Below, piece by piece: positions 10,931-22,866 of a DNA stretch of 64,000 nucleotides. The translations under genes and the position numbers were made by a program. The first letter of the stretch is position 1; each line of letters starts with the position of its first letter. Source of the stretch: Tigriopus japonicus. Its lineage: Eukaryota; Arthropoda; Copepoda; Harpacticoida; Harpacticidae. The DNA lies in contig CM021320.1 in assembly GCA_010645155.1 (NCBI GenBank), positions 174,989 through 238,988 of the forward strand, read 5' to 3'. The notes beneath the pieces were generated by a model. It searched no databases, was not told the DNA's origin, and saw only the letters and a program-made list of their open reading frames with translations.

Positions 10931-13663
10931 TTAGGCCATAACGAACTCGCCAAAATTTTGTTCGAATTTGCGACACCACACTTGGAAATGTTGCAAATCC
11001 TCGAGAGTGGGTTTTTCGGGTGGGAGCATCAGGACGATATCTTCTTTATCGAACTTCTTCACGTTCACGGTCATATGAGGATCAGATCTGTAACAAAAAG
11101 GATGAGAAATGTGAGGTTCTGTTGCATAAAGCTCAGGTTTTTTCGCGAAGATATCTTTTTTTAGTTTTGGAGCTAGCCCATTTGTCTTTCGTCAGAGGGC
11201 CAAACAACCGGTGCAAATCGATGGGAAGAAAAAAAATGGTGTTTATGTACTTGCATTTGAAGCATTGATCAAGTGCAACCTTTTGAACCCGATGCACTTC
11301 GATCGCAATCGTGAGTCATAACATGCTCACGTTCCATGTACTTAATCGCTGATCCTGGCAAGATATCATAAGTATGAGAAACAAAACTGTCAATTGGCTT
11401 GACATCGTTTGATTAATTAAAAGGTCAGGGATCGAACTAGGGTTCGACTACGTTCCTGAATGAAACCTTGAATGCAAGAGACTGCCAATGTGCTTACTTG
11501 CAATTCGAGCTAATGCTTAAACGTAATCCTACTTTACATGGACGTCAAGTTTTGAGGTAATGACCGTTTATGTTCTTTTTAGATGTCCACTTTGGCTATC
11601 TCTTCCAGACGGTAATTATTTGCAAAGTGCAAAAGGTCATATGTCTGTATTTCTTCAGCATGCTTTCGTCTACTGAGCTCATTTTCCTCCTCAAAAAACA
11701 CTCGACCAATTTAGCCCCGAACCATCCGAGTCTGACCAAGTTTCGGGCCGACGACTATGATGATAAATGCCAGATTATGCTACAAAGTACACTTCTGTTG
11801 CGAGTTTTTTCTTGAATAGCCCTCGATGGAAGCCTTAGCCCTCTCAGTCAACCAATGGTGCAGAACTATGGCTAGTGGATGGATTGAATTTCCTTGAGGG
11901 ACCCCTGGCTTGTAGCATATTTGTTTAGCTGGTCATGGTGTACCTACAAAAAATGTTGACTAGGAGCCAAACTCATGATTGATGTTAGGTTAATTGAGGC
12001 TCGTTGATGAGGTTCGAAAAGCTTCAAACTCTCAGTCTCTCAGTGGTGGTCAGGTATACTAAATGGCAAGGTAATACCAATTCAGACTTCGTCTTATTAT
12101 CCCGAACAAGAAAACCCTTCAGGCATTCTGGTGGATGGAAAATGCAAACAACATGGTTCGATTGAAGTAATGTGAACAATGAACCAACCGTTTGGGATGC
12201 AATTTATCCAATTACACTTAATGGACGTTGAAAGTACAAATACAAAAGCGCGTCAAAGATGACCATTAAGCATCAACAATTCTTTTCGTCCTTTGTAGCT
12301 AGTCGTCCAATGAGATCAAAATGAAAACCTACCGAGTGTAGTAAGGAATGGCAACTCCATCGGAGAAGAACACAACGTCGGGAGCTCCACCATCGAAGCT
12401 GAATCCTTGAATATATAGGGTATGGTCGTCCAATTTGAAGATATCACCTTCAACATCATGAGTGGGGTGTTGGAATTTTCCAAGATACTTGGGTTCGGGT
12501 TTGGCTGGGGACTTGGGCGGGCTGTAGGGGGCAACACCGGTCTCTTTCTCCATATGATCATCCATCATATCCATGCCGTATTTGGGCGTGGTGGGGGCGT
12601 AGGCGTTGGCGTGATAGGCCGGACGAGCAGGTTTCTCCTCTTCATAAGGTATATAAGGCTCGGGCATCTCGTACTCGTAGGACTTGGATTGAGCATGATA
12701 AGGTGCTCTGTAGGTTGTGGTATGGTATGGTGATGGTGTGGGTCTGTAATGGTTGTAAGGGGCATGGGCGGGGGTATAGGGCTTGGGGGTGGGTCCGTAA
12801 GGTTCAGGGGTCGGTCTGTACGGCGTATGGGCGGGCCTGTAAGGTCGAGGGGTGGGTTTGTAGGGTTCGGGAGTTGGTTTGTAAGTGGTGGGGTGGTAAG
12901 GTCTGGGGGTGGTATAGGAAGGCTCAGGTCGGTATCCGGTCTGTTTAGTATGAGGCATATGATCATAACTCTTATGGTCATGATAAGTCATGTGGTTCAT
13001 GTAAGTTTGGGTATCAGGCTCTTGGAACATGTGGTGATTGTAGCCGGGCATGTGATAACTTTGATAATGATAATTGCGGCTATCATCACCATACGGAGGT
13101 CTGGGGTATTCAGGTTCGTGTTTAGGCTCTGGGTGCTTATATTCGGGTTCAGGGCGTTCATAAGCAGGTTCAGGGTGTTTATATGCAGGTTCGGGACGTT
13201 CATAAGCGGGTTCTGGGTGTTTATATGCAGGTTCGGGACGTTCATAAGCGGGTTCTGGGTGTTTGTATGCGGGTTCGGGACGTTCATAAGCGGGCTCTGG
13301 TCGCTTGTAGGCGGGCTCTGGGTGTTTGTAAGCAGGGTTGGGGTGGTTGTAGGCGGGCTCGGGACGCCCATAGGCAGGCTCAGGGTGTTGATAGGCAGGT
13401 TTGGGAGTGGTATACTTGGGTTCTTGGTAGCCATACTGACGCCGATCATAGCCATGCTCCATGTGGGGCATGTAATGAGGCTCTCGGTATTGTTGATATT
13501 CATGGGAACGAGGGTACTCTGGTTCCTGGTATCCCATATGCGGCATCTCGTGCCCATACATCATTTTGTCATCCATTTTTTCGGGAGGAGACCCATGGGA
13601 ACCATATTGAGCTTCCGCGGTCACGGCAGCAATGGCCAAACCCAAGAAGACAAATGACCTCAT
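10931..13663 (-). CDS. Secreted Pro/Tyr-rich protein with C-terminal DM13 domain, 495 aa, two exons
   Basis: The coding exons are 13663-12333 and 11087-10931. The donor CTCG|GTAGGT and acceptor TTTGTTACAG join in phase, giving exactly 496 codons with the stop. The start MRSFVFLGLAIAAVTAEA is a clear signal peptide, and the ATG directly follows an acceptor (TGTTTCAG), so a 5' UTR exon lies upstream. Next come a Met/His/Tyr-rich stretch, heptads of the type KHPEPAY/ERPEPAY (genome 13123-13402), and a looser PTPEPY/PRPY region. The DM13 domain begins KYLGKFQHPTHDVEGDIF, continues IQGFSFDGGAPDVVFFSDG, and is completed by exon 2 (DIVLMLPPEK, VWCRKFEQNFGEF). DM13 occurs in Skeletor-like and extracellular proteins and is thought to be redox or electron-transfer related. 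A cuticle or adhesive matrix role is inferred from composition. Confidence 0.92.
13123..13402 (-). repeat. In-frame tandem repeat, 21/42-bp units, coding for PEPAY heptads
   Basis: About 13 heptads of consensus [KE][HR]PEPAY, arranged mostly as 42-bp pairs (KHPEPAY then ERPEPAY). The most regular copies are nearly identical at DNA level, so copy number probably varies between alleles. Confidence 0.85.
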
Positions 13664-15421
13664 CTGAAACATTGAAAATTGTCATGAATATGATTAACTC
13701 TATCCATAGAGCGAGCGACAAGCACTTCCAAACACGCCATGTCAGAGTGTGATGCATTTTCATATGCAATAGTTTGCCACGAGGGTCAATTAACGCTAGC
13801 GGAGTGCGCAAATGTCAATCATGAACCATCAATATCCAACATGGAACCCATGTTTATCCCCTTGTCTAGGGTTTGGCCAGCGAGGATTCAGACTTTCGTG
13901 ATGATCTGGAGATCACCCGAGGAGCTTAACAACTTTGTTAACCTTTTGTGCTCCAAGGCATGTCCGACCTACTATTCACGTGTCTCTACTTTAAATCTCC
14001 AATGTCAGGTGGTAGTGTCACTTCAAACCTGACTTGAAATGCCTCAATGCTGGATGAGATAATTGCATCTCTGAAAGTGTTAACTATGTTCCTCAACTTG
14101 AGCATGGCCTGTTTTTTATGCACAACTAAACTTGTATTCCTTAGCACTTCAGAGGGTTGTCAAACAATTTGGTTGGTCGGTCGGTCGTTTGATTGGTTGG
14201 TTGGTAGGTCAGTCAGTCAGACCACGATTGCATGTTAGTTGTTTGGAAGCGTGAATCCATCATCACACCATTGCTTCCAGGGAGTGTTGATGGACAGTTC
14301 AGTCAATCAATAGGTATCATCCATCCAGCGGTTGGCTGCTTCCTATTCTATTTCTTTCCCATTTTTCGAGTGCACAAAAGGTGTTGATTTGTCAAATGGC
14401 GGCGGCATCAAAATACCCCCCAAGTCGATGATCATAAAAAAGATTGAAAGCTTCGTGGATCAGGAAATCAATCCCAGTTTTAATGGAATCAACCAACAAA
14501 TTCCATGTCCTGGACTGAACTTTTGATAGCCATCAATTCAGAGGATCGAATTTAGTCATTGGGGTAAATGCAAATGCCTTCTTGCTGTTGTAGTTTAAAC
14601 CATTTTTGTGTTTATGAATGACTAATCGGATGTCTTCAAAGCCGGTTTAATTAGGTGCTCAATCACAGTAAACAATCATTACTTCAAATCTTTTCAAAAT
14701 GTTATTATGATTGAATCGCCTATTGTTGAAACTTCCGACAATAGCAAGTGAGGTTTAACGTGTCAAAGATATGGAATTGCCTTTTATAAAGAAAAAAGGC
14801 ATAGATAACGTCTGATTTGAAAATATCTTTTACTATCTATCTATTTAAGTCTCATCCGCAGGATTTCTATCAGACATTATATGACTTGAAGTCTTGTTCA
14901 GCTCTAAAATATTTCAGCTCTCAAATGAAATGACATGTATATATTATATTTTAAAAAGCCACTAGAAACACAGGGTGTGGATTAGAGTATGGGCAAGAGA
15001 ATGTTTGATCAGGACAAAAAGGACCATTAGTCGTGCAATGGAAAATGACTGGAAATGAAAAGGACCAAGGGAGGGCATTCGTACATGAATTTTGGAATGT
15101 TGGAAATCAATTCCAAAGTTAACAATATTTTCCTCAAATGTTTTCGTTGTGATTGTGAAGGTCACACTTTGGTTTTCTTTGAAGGGCATTCTTTGACGGA
15201 AAGTTCTGGTACCAACCTATTAAGGGACGCATAATGGTGTCCAGATGTTTAAAGGATTTGTCTTAAACATTCACAAATACATTGATCTGCAGTTCTTTCT
15301 ATCCCTTGACATTGAATACACACTGTTGTATTATGGCTGTTCTTGAATCAGACAACTTTCGTTTTGATGCCATGTTTATGAAAAAACACAATGTTTTTAA
15401 ATAATAAAAATTTGACGGGAA
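13664..15421. other. Upstream region of DM13 gene; tetranucleotide repeat
   Basis: This should hold the 5' UTR exon and promoter of the minus-strand DM13 gene, which I could not place. A degenerate TTGG/TCGG/TCAG tetranucleotide tract lies at about 14169-14222. No other gene is seen. Confidence 0.45.
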
Positions 15422-15500
15422 GGGGAGATGGTTGTAGCGCAATTGACTAACGCACGACCGAGCTATGCTCGGGTTCATGGGTTCGATCCCAGGTCTCCCC
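15422..15500 (+). tRNA. tRNA-like element (degenerate tRNA or SINE head)
   Basis: A 7-bp acceptor stem (GGGGAGA with TCTCCCC) encloses an A-box match (TAGCGCAATTGA), a strong central hairpin (CCGAGC/GCTCGG) and a B-box match (GGTTCGATCCC). The T arm pairs only as TGGG/CCCA around a 6-nt loop, and the anticodon loop is too short for a normal 7-nt loop. No anticodon can be assigned. It is more likely a tRNA-derived SINE head or pseudogene than a working tRNA; the SINE body may extend to about 15600. No introns or CCA-processing claims are possible from the sequence alone. Confidence 0.5.
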
Positions 15501-15600
15501 CCACCACACTCAAAACATCTGTATCTAGTGAATATTCCGCCTCGAATGGCGCCTCAAGAACCCAAAACGGGCCCCCATGACTCCAATACACTATTTGTAC

Positions 15601-18600
15601 ATTATAAAAAATTTATATCTAATGAGACAATCGCACAATAGATATTGTTATTATAAAAAGTAGAATAAGAACATAAAGTTAAGCGATAGAGCAGTATTTT
15701 TGTTCGCGCAAAAAGAACGCCCTTGTTATTTATTGGGTTCAAGACTTAGAAATCCTTAAAAGAAACGAATCTCCGTTGTTCTTGAAGAAACAAGTCGAAA
15801 TTTCATTTTTAAGTTCAATGGAATATCTAACTCTAAGAACACTCGTCTATGTTTGTCGTAAACTTCAAACTACAACTTTGTCGATCAACTCAAAATCCAA
15901 GAACCAAGTAAATCTTTATCGCTTTGGTGAGGGCATTTGGAATTTGACATATCAAATTTGTTTTGTGGAAGGAGGAAGGAATCGATGATTGTGGAAGAAA
16001 AGCTTGGCTTCAGAATCATGTGGCCATTTTGATCTCTCAATCATCGATAAGATTGAACCACTCAAGCTTGGCTTCAGCCAAATTGGACGACCTAATTCCA
16101 ATTATTAAAACCCCATATCCTTGCCATATTTGGAGTTGAGCATTGGCTTCTTTATGCCTCCTTCGAAATAAGTTCGACTACATAAGGATCTGAACTCGTT
16201 TGGACATCATTTTTTTAGAGTTGCTCTTGTCCTCTTGATTTGATTCTTGCCAAATGTATTTGGATTGACCAACGGAATTCGTTTGATCTTGAGTTGCATT
16301 GACGTCTCAATGAACTTGAACCAAGAAATGAAACATGCCGGTTTTTTTGATCGATTGTTTACCATTATTCAACCTGACAACGCCATCAACGGGGTTTGGT
16401 GGCAATGTCAACAATGCACAAGGGATGCCATATTTTATTTGGATTGACTTTTGTGTGAAATGACATTCATTTTGTTCTTGATAATTGTCACGGATCCGAC
16501 GTTATCAAGTCCACTTTTTATACAGTTTGCACTTGGCAAATTTGATAATTACACTTCAGAGTCGAAAAATAAGGTGAAGTATTTTGTCAGGCTTCAACCA
16601 TTGTAGAGTGAGTCCGATATTACTCAAGAAGTGCAATTCACATCGGCTTCATTTCCTAATTCAGCCAAATTAAATTTGCAATCCCTTGCTCATTCCTCAG
16701 TTCCCTTGTCTTAAGAGTGAGCATTTCCCGACTGTTTTTATTCAAATTTACATCGGCTTTTTTTTTTCTTTGTTTGAATTCAGATGAAGTTCATCTTTCA
16801 CCAAAATGGCAAACCTTTTTTAAGGTGTTTTTCCGATCGTAAATTTGATTGCTTCAAAATAACGAGTTCACGCTTTTGAAAAGTCTCTAACCCGCGGCTT
16901 TTTGATAAGCACTTTCAATTTCATTGCCCGGATTAAATAATGAATGTCAAACTAACAATAATATGATGATTTGGAATAAAGAGTGAAGAACAACGTAGAG
17001 CGAAACATACGGCAATTGTCAAAACTATGTCATAAATCATAATTGAGAACCACAACGTGTTTTTAAACCAAACCTCCACCATTTATCCTACCTAACCTTT
17101 CTCAAAGCCGGATTCGATTTGTAGTTCATTACGAAAGACAAAATGCAAGTTGGTGTCAAAACAATTATTCGGTTTACCACATGCAACCGACCATATTTTA
17201 TGGTTTGTTCTTGACAAGTATGAATCCTTTCACTCTCGCTCATCACATGGATGAACTAAACTCATCTACTTTTCATGCTCAAATAAAATTTTGCAAAAAC
17301 TTTTCTTTAACTTTCTTTGTTGGGGACCCAAACAAGTCACCCAGCTTTTTAAGCCTTTATGTCTTTTTAAGACCTGGGATGCCATTTTCTTGCATAAGAG
17401 CTTTTTTGGATTACAGAACGTGAAGGCACTAAAGAAATTAAATTATTAAAAAGGAAAACTACAGTCGTAAATGCCTCGCACTTTCTATGGACAGCATATA
17501 TTTGCTGATAACTACGGTCAAAGTTAAGTTTTGCGCAAACTAAAGCACCTAAAATGTTAATGGAAAAACTCCAAATGGGAGCTTCCAGCTGAATCTTGGC
17601 ATGGACCATTCCTAAAATTTCTTTTCCATGGACAATCTATTCACGCCAACCTCAAGGACATTTTGATTCAAGCAAAATCTATTGCAGGTTCATTAGCAAT
17701 CTCTAATCAACAATTTAAGCACTTTAGTTTGTTCAAAAATGATGTCCGTCCGTTCCTATCTGCAAACATTTGTTCTTTCATTATAGTGCACTAGGGAAAA
17801 CCAAGCCTTTTAACAAACACAACGAGTAACCTAACGCCCTCTACAAGGAAATAACGCAACCCCCTCGATTCTTGGACTTAAATGATTGGTTAGAGCATTC
17901 TAAGGCTCGTTCCTGTTTGGTTCCCATCTTCCCTGTCCCGTTTGTTGTTTTGGAGATTGATGGTGTTCCTTTTCTTGTTCCTGATGTACAGGTGTCAATA
18001 TGAACAATTGCTCTTGTCTTGCCTGGAGTGAAGTGCAAGAATGTGCATACTACTCCAAATGTAGCACACTCGCTCACAATCCAACACGAGCAATGGAGTA
18101 TGTGTGTGTGTGTGCCCTGATGCATTTGAATTACTGGAAGTCTCCTAAAGGGAAGATCAGAGGAGATTACCCTAAAACTGATTAATCCGGTTTTGCAAGA
18201 CTTCACGGAAATGGAAACACATCCAACTTTCAAGAAGTGGAGCGATGGGGAACGAATGCGGGCAACTTTTGCTTTTGGGTTCATTTTTGGGGGTAATCAT
18301 CGAACATCATTTCAACTCGGAGGGTCACACCTTGCATTCGGACCAACTTCCAAGTGCAGTCCAAAGATTTTGCTCATTGAAATATCTGGACAGTTCTCTT
18401 CAAATCTTGGAATGGACAAGAGGTATAGTTTGAAACATTGTCAATATTGAATTGCTAGAGTCGTACTTTTTTAAATTAGACAAATTCAAGATATTTGATC
18501 AAACTTTCAGCAGCCCTAAAGGAACGATTTTAAGGCCAAAAATGTATTTATTTTTCTCATTTAATCGTTTTAACAGGTCCTGTTCAACCTCAAAGCTGGT

Positions 18601-19426
18601 AAATGTGTGGTTCAATGGAATGAATCCTTTTGTACTAATCGGTCTAACTATTTCTTGACTTTTCACGCGAGAGGCGAGAGGTATTTTTGACTGGCGAATA
18701 ATATTGATGGCTCATAAATTCCAAACTAGATCTGAGATTAATCTTGTATATCAGTTAGACAATGGGCCTACTACCACGATAGCTAACGGTTTCCTTCTCA
18801 TAACTCATTCCTTGTTGAGATTTCTGCTCACCTGAGGGCAATTTTTAGGCGTACATATTGGGCTGAAGGCCCACTAGCAACTCGAAATTACCATTCCCAA
18901 GTGCACGGTTTGTTTCTTGAAATGTTTCGGATATACTTCTAGAGTTTTCAATTGATCAAAACTCATTTGCCAGAGGGATGAGGGAAACATGAACATTTCA
19001 ATCATGAACAATATTTTACCCCATTCCATTCCATGAGATCGTTGGGACGTTTTACATCAACGAGTCATAAAAAAGAACACGACTATTTCAATCATACTGT
19101 GTATTTGATTGATGTTACCCAAAAGGTTTTTTTTTCCATGTCATTTAAAGTCATGTCCTACAATACATTCCTCCAATGGATAAATGATCTCATTATTGAT
19201 ACATTCATAAGTTCTGTTCGCATATTTTAGTTTCTTTTCTGAAGCACTCTAATGGTTCCAATGAGGTTTTAGAGGCTTTGAGATTGTAAACTTGGTGCTA
19301 ATAAAAATTTACTTTTTGATTCCACGTTTAATTTTTTTTGCTATATTCCAAGCTTCTCTGCATTTCAAAGTTCAAATTAGATGGTGGTAGAGATTGAAAG
19401 TGACCGAGTTAAAATTGGACGATACT
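15601..19426. other. Gene-poor stretch
   Basis: Only short chance frames are seen. A (GT)n microsatellite lies at about 18101-18117. I found no exon with both splice sites and no recognisable domain. Confidence 0.45.
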
Positions 19427-19625
19427 AGGCCGCATGTTAACGCACTTAATTCAAAAGCGAGAGTATACTAAAATCAAGTCGAATTAGCATTCGTTGAGTA
19501 AATACTCTCCCTAGCTGCTGCGTTTTAAACACAAGAGTTGTCATGAGTATATACTCGAGGCCGGTTAATCTGACTTAATTTTGGTGTGTTCTCACTATTG
19601 AATTAGGTGCGTTAACATGCGCCCT
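19427..19625. mobile_element. 199-bp MITE with about 55-bp inverted ends
   Basis: The left arm starts AGGCCGCATGTTAACGCA and the right arm, read in reverse, AGGGCGCATGTTAACGCA. Pairing continues through TTAATTCAA and into AAAATYAAGTC. The flanks suggest a 3-bp duplication (ACT), although the exact boundary is ambiguous. A short target site and a G-rich tip could fit PIF/Harbinger, but the family is not assigned with confidence. Confidence 0.7.
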
Positions 19626-22589
19626 ACTGTCGACGTGACCAAACAAGGCTTTTTAAAATCAATATGTTGACATATTGGTCTTTGTTTAGGTTTTTGGGCC
19701 GAGATTTGATCTAATGCATGCCTTAAAAAAATGACCTAAAGACTTGGACATCATTCCGGTTATTCAGTCTCAGTCTCATCAAAAGAGGATATGGCTTATT
19801 TAGTTGTACAAAGAGACTTCCCAAAAGCCATTGCTTCCGACTTTGAGAATCAGTTCAACTGTGTCATGTTTATCGTCTCAAAAAACGAGGCTTGGACCTT
19901 GGTTATGAGTAAATGTGGTCAAATTGGGTCCAATCCCATTATCGATACCATCATCAGGTAGTTAGTATTTGGTGATAAGCGAGAAATGAGAGATTAAAGA
20001 TTTACGGACTGAAATGTCCATCGACTTGGGTTGGTTCTTTTGGCCCAAGTTGTCATGTTCCTCAATCTTCAGTTGGTCAAGAAGGAGACCAAGACTTGCA
20101 TTTCCACCCTTATTTGTCTCTAAGCTGAAGGTTTAAAAGCCTTTTATTGTACAATCATGCAATAAACAGGCCAATCCAATAACCATCACTTCCAGTAGTT
20201 GAAGATAAGTCGAGAACGAAGGAGGGGTTTGATGGCCAAAATTGGCAGGATTTAGTGTCATTTCAAGAATCCCAATTGGATCAAGCCAAATTTGGTGGCA
20301 CGCTTGCGAACGTACATTTCATCGCTAAAACAAGGAACTGCACACAATCTTGCCATTTGGGGGGTTATTAGCCTCTCCAATTATTTCCCTCGCTTACACT
20401 CTTAATGATAAGAGATCTATGGTCCCCATTTGTGAACGATTAGCATCTCTTGGATCGTGTTTTTTAGCGTGGAATCGGATCCGATCTCGAGTCTCATTTG
20501 TACAATGGATCCCAACTCAAGATAAGAGGCCTACCTTGTATTCTCTCTCGATCGCGTTGGTCTGATGGCACAATGTGTTTCAAAATCAGGGACTTGGATC
20601 GTTGATCGTTGGTAGTGAACCATCCAATGTCACTCACTAAACTGAAGCAACACCAGAAATTGGATCAAAAACCTCTTCTTTCCGACAAACCAAGAAACGA
20701 CGATCAACGGGGACCAAACTCAAGACGAAGGGGATGGTTGTTACTACCATCGACCGACCTGTGGAGAGCAATATGCGTAAGGCTGTGCAGTACTACGCTC
20801 GAACGTGGCCTCGTTTTTCTGTCGAGGTGACGCAAAATTTACGCAATTGTTGCCTCAGTGCTTCTTTGGGGTTGGGTCTTAGGTTGGCCCCCTTTCCTCC
20901 TCCTCCTCCTTATTCTTCTTGTTCTTTTTATCCGCCCGTTGCTCCTTCATTCAAGCATCTCGAGGAGGAGCGTTGGTGTTGCAGGATGTTGCCAGTTTAT
21001 TCCCCTTGAAGAGGCGATCTTTTGCACTTGGATGACTCTAGACCAGGATGAAGCTTTCAAGTTCGTACTCTCATTCTAAATCGTTTTTGATGCTGATTCA
21101 TGGCATATGAGCAGTTAATATTATGAAGTTTATGCCCCAATTACAAATATCCATAAGCAAATGCAGTTACCTGAAGGAATAGAAGGTCATACGTTTTGTT
21201 TTGGGAATGCATGGTTCAAGCACCCTTGATCAATTTTCTTTCACCTTTTTGGAGCTTTTTTGACGCTTTCACGCTCCTAAAACGACGCCAAATCAGTTTT
21301 AACTTATAAGGGGTAGACGGTTGACTAAAAAGCAGTAAGAACAGGCTCTAAAACGCGACCAACGTCTATGAATGCCGTGTATGTTTTAATTGGTGCCTCA
21401 GAATTCTCCCTAAACCTACCCATCCAATGTTAGAGTTATCCCATAAAGGACAACGATAATGCCAACATCCCCCGTTGACGCACAAGAGAGATATCCCACT
21501 GAGTTGTTGATACTAAAGACTGCCCTCCGAAAGTCCAATAATTGTGGTAGCTGCATTTCATCGCTCCATCCCCGAACGATGGATGTCTCTGGGTTCATCC
21601 GCGAACAAATTCGAATCCCTGTCCCGCTGCACAAAGTACGCGGAGCTCTTCGCGCCCGGCGAATGGCGGCGCGATAAGCGGTTCATGGATGCCAATTTCC
21701 AATCAGCCCGCACAATTCAATCTACGGACACGCAAACTTCCAATGCGGTGGACTTTGATGATGAAACAGGGGGAGGTCCGTGATTTGAACGGCACAACCA
21801 GTTCGGTTCCTATGCTATTATTCTGCTTAAGGAGTCGCTAGGTAGTCACTACATGGACAAAACTGAGATCGAGGGCAAGGTCACATCATCATCATAGGGC
21901 AAGTTGGTGACTTCTTGGGTGTTGTCCATTGATACTATTGGCAGTCTCTGGTTTCAAGTCTTTTATGGGTCTCCGGTTGGTAATGGATAGCAATTAGTAG
22001 AGGTTTGTGTGCTGAGGGAAGGAGGGGGGTTGGTAGAAATGCTCCTTCATTAACTTGACACTAGTTTAGTTAGACCATTAGACCACGTTCGTAATTTTTC
22101 ATTTCATTTTGTCTGGAACTAAATACTAGTTGGGGAGATGTGTCTTTTTTCCTTGTTCGATTGTCTCGGCTCCCGTAGAGAAAAGTGTAAATTAGTCGAA
22201 TCTTGGACAGAAGATCGAGTCTTTGACCACTTTGACCACCAAAACGTTGCCAAGTTTAAGGTGTACTTTGGGATAAATTCTGTCATTGGAACTTCAATAG
22301 GGTTTTGTTAGTTTCTTGCATGTCATGCTAGTGTTTGAATCAAAGCTTAAGTCTTTTGTATCCAAACCATTCAGAAAGATACGTTTGCCGTCAAAAATTT
22401 AAGAGGAATGTGGTAAACAAAAGATTCCAAAGCCAGACCCTCCAATCCAATGCTCATCTATGATTGTTTCATCCTCTCAAGTTAATTGGTTCAATTTTAT
22501 GCAGAGAGAAGAAACCGACATTTGAAGAAAAAGGCCCTGCCCAATCACCCCGAAATGATTGTCAAACCTTGAACGACATCATTTGAAGC
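19626..22589. other. Gene-poor stretch
   Basis: No gene is recognised. Short GC-richer frames at 20600-21080 and 21420-21790 lack motifs and convincing splice sites. Confidence 0.4.
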
Positions 22590-22859
22590 CTATTCAAGTT
22601 CCAAGATGAGACGTGCATTTCCAGAAGTACAATTGACAACCAACTCGTCTGTATCAATGAAGCCATAATAGTTGTTATAGTAGTAGTCTGTACTTCTTAT
22701 CGAGCCTTTCAAGACAAAGAGCGACAGAATCCAGGAAAATGGATGCATCATGCGAGTTGGTTGCTCTTTCCACAATAGACGGCCATTAAAATTGGTCGCC
22801 ATGCATTCTTCCATCGATCGTCGCCCACAATTCATTCCCTCAGGATAGCATAAAAGAGA
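22590..22859 (-). CDS. Possible terminal exon, unknown secreted-type peptide
   Basis: An open frame of 90 codons ends LILELE at a TAG. It starts after a possible acceptor (CTAATTGAAG). It contains CYPEGMNCGRRSMEEC, a Tyr/Asn run and a final Cys. I do not recognise it. Its phase is compatible with being joined to the exon candidate at 25406-25716, but that link is speculative. Confidence 0.3.
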   Translation of the reverse strand, partial: SLLCYPEGMNCGRRSMEECMATNFNGRLLWKEQPTRMMHPFSWILSLFVLKGSIRSTDYYYNNYYGFIDTDELVVNCTSGNARLILELE

Positions 22860-22866
22860 CTTCAAT

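Noticed and set aside
12749..13657. 302-codon plus-strand frame rich in Gly/Val/Arg
   Set aside because: It is the antisense shadow of the Pro/Tyr-rich repeats of the DM13 gene. Its composition mirrors the repeat, and the sense strand has a signal peptide and a domain.
14161..14222. Short repeats as a CRISPR-like array
   Set aside because: It is a degenerate tetranucleotide microsatellite with no spacers.
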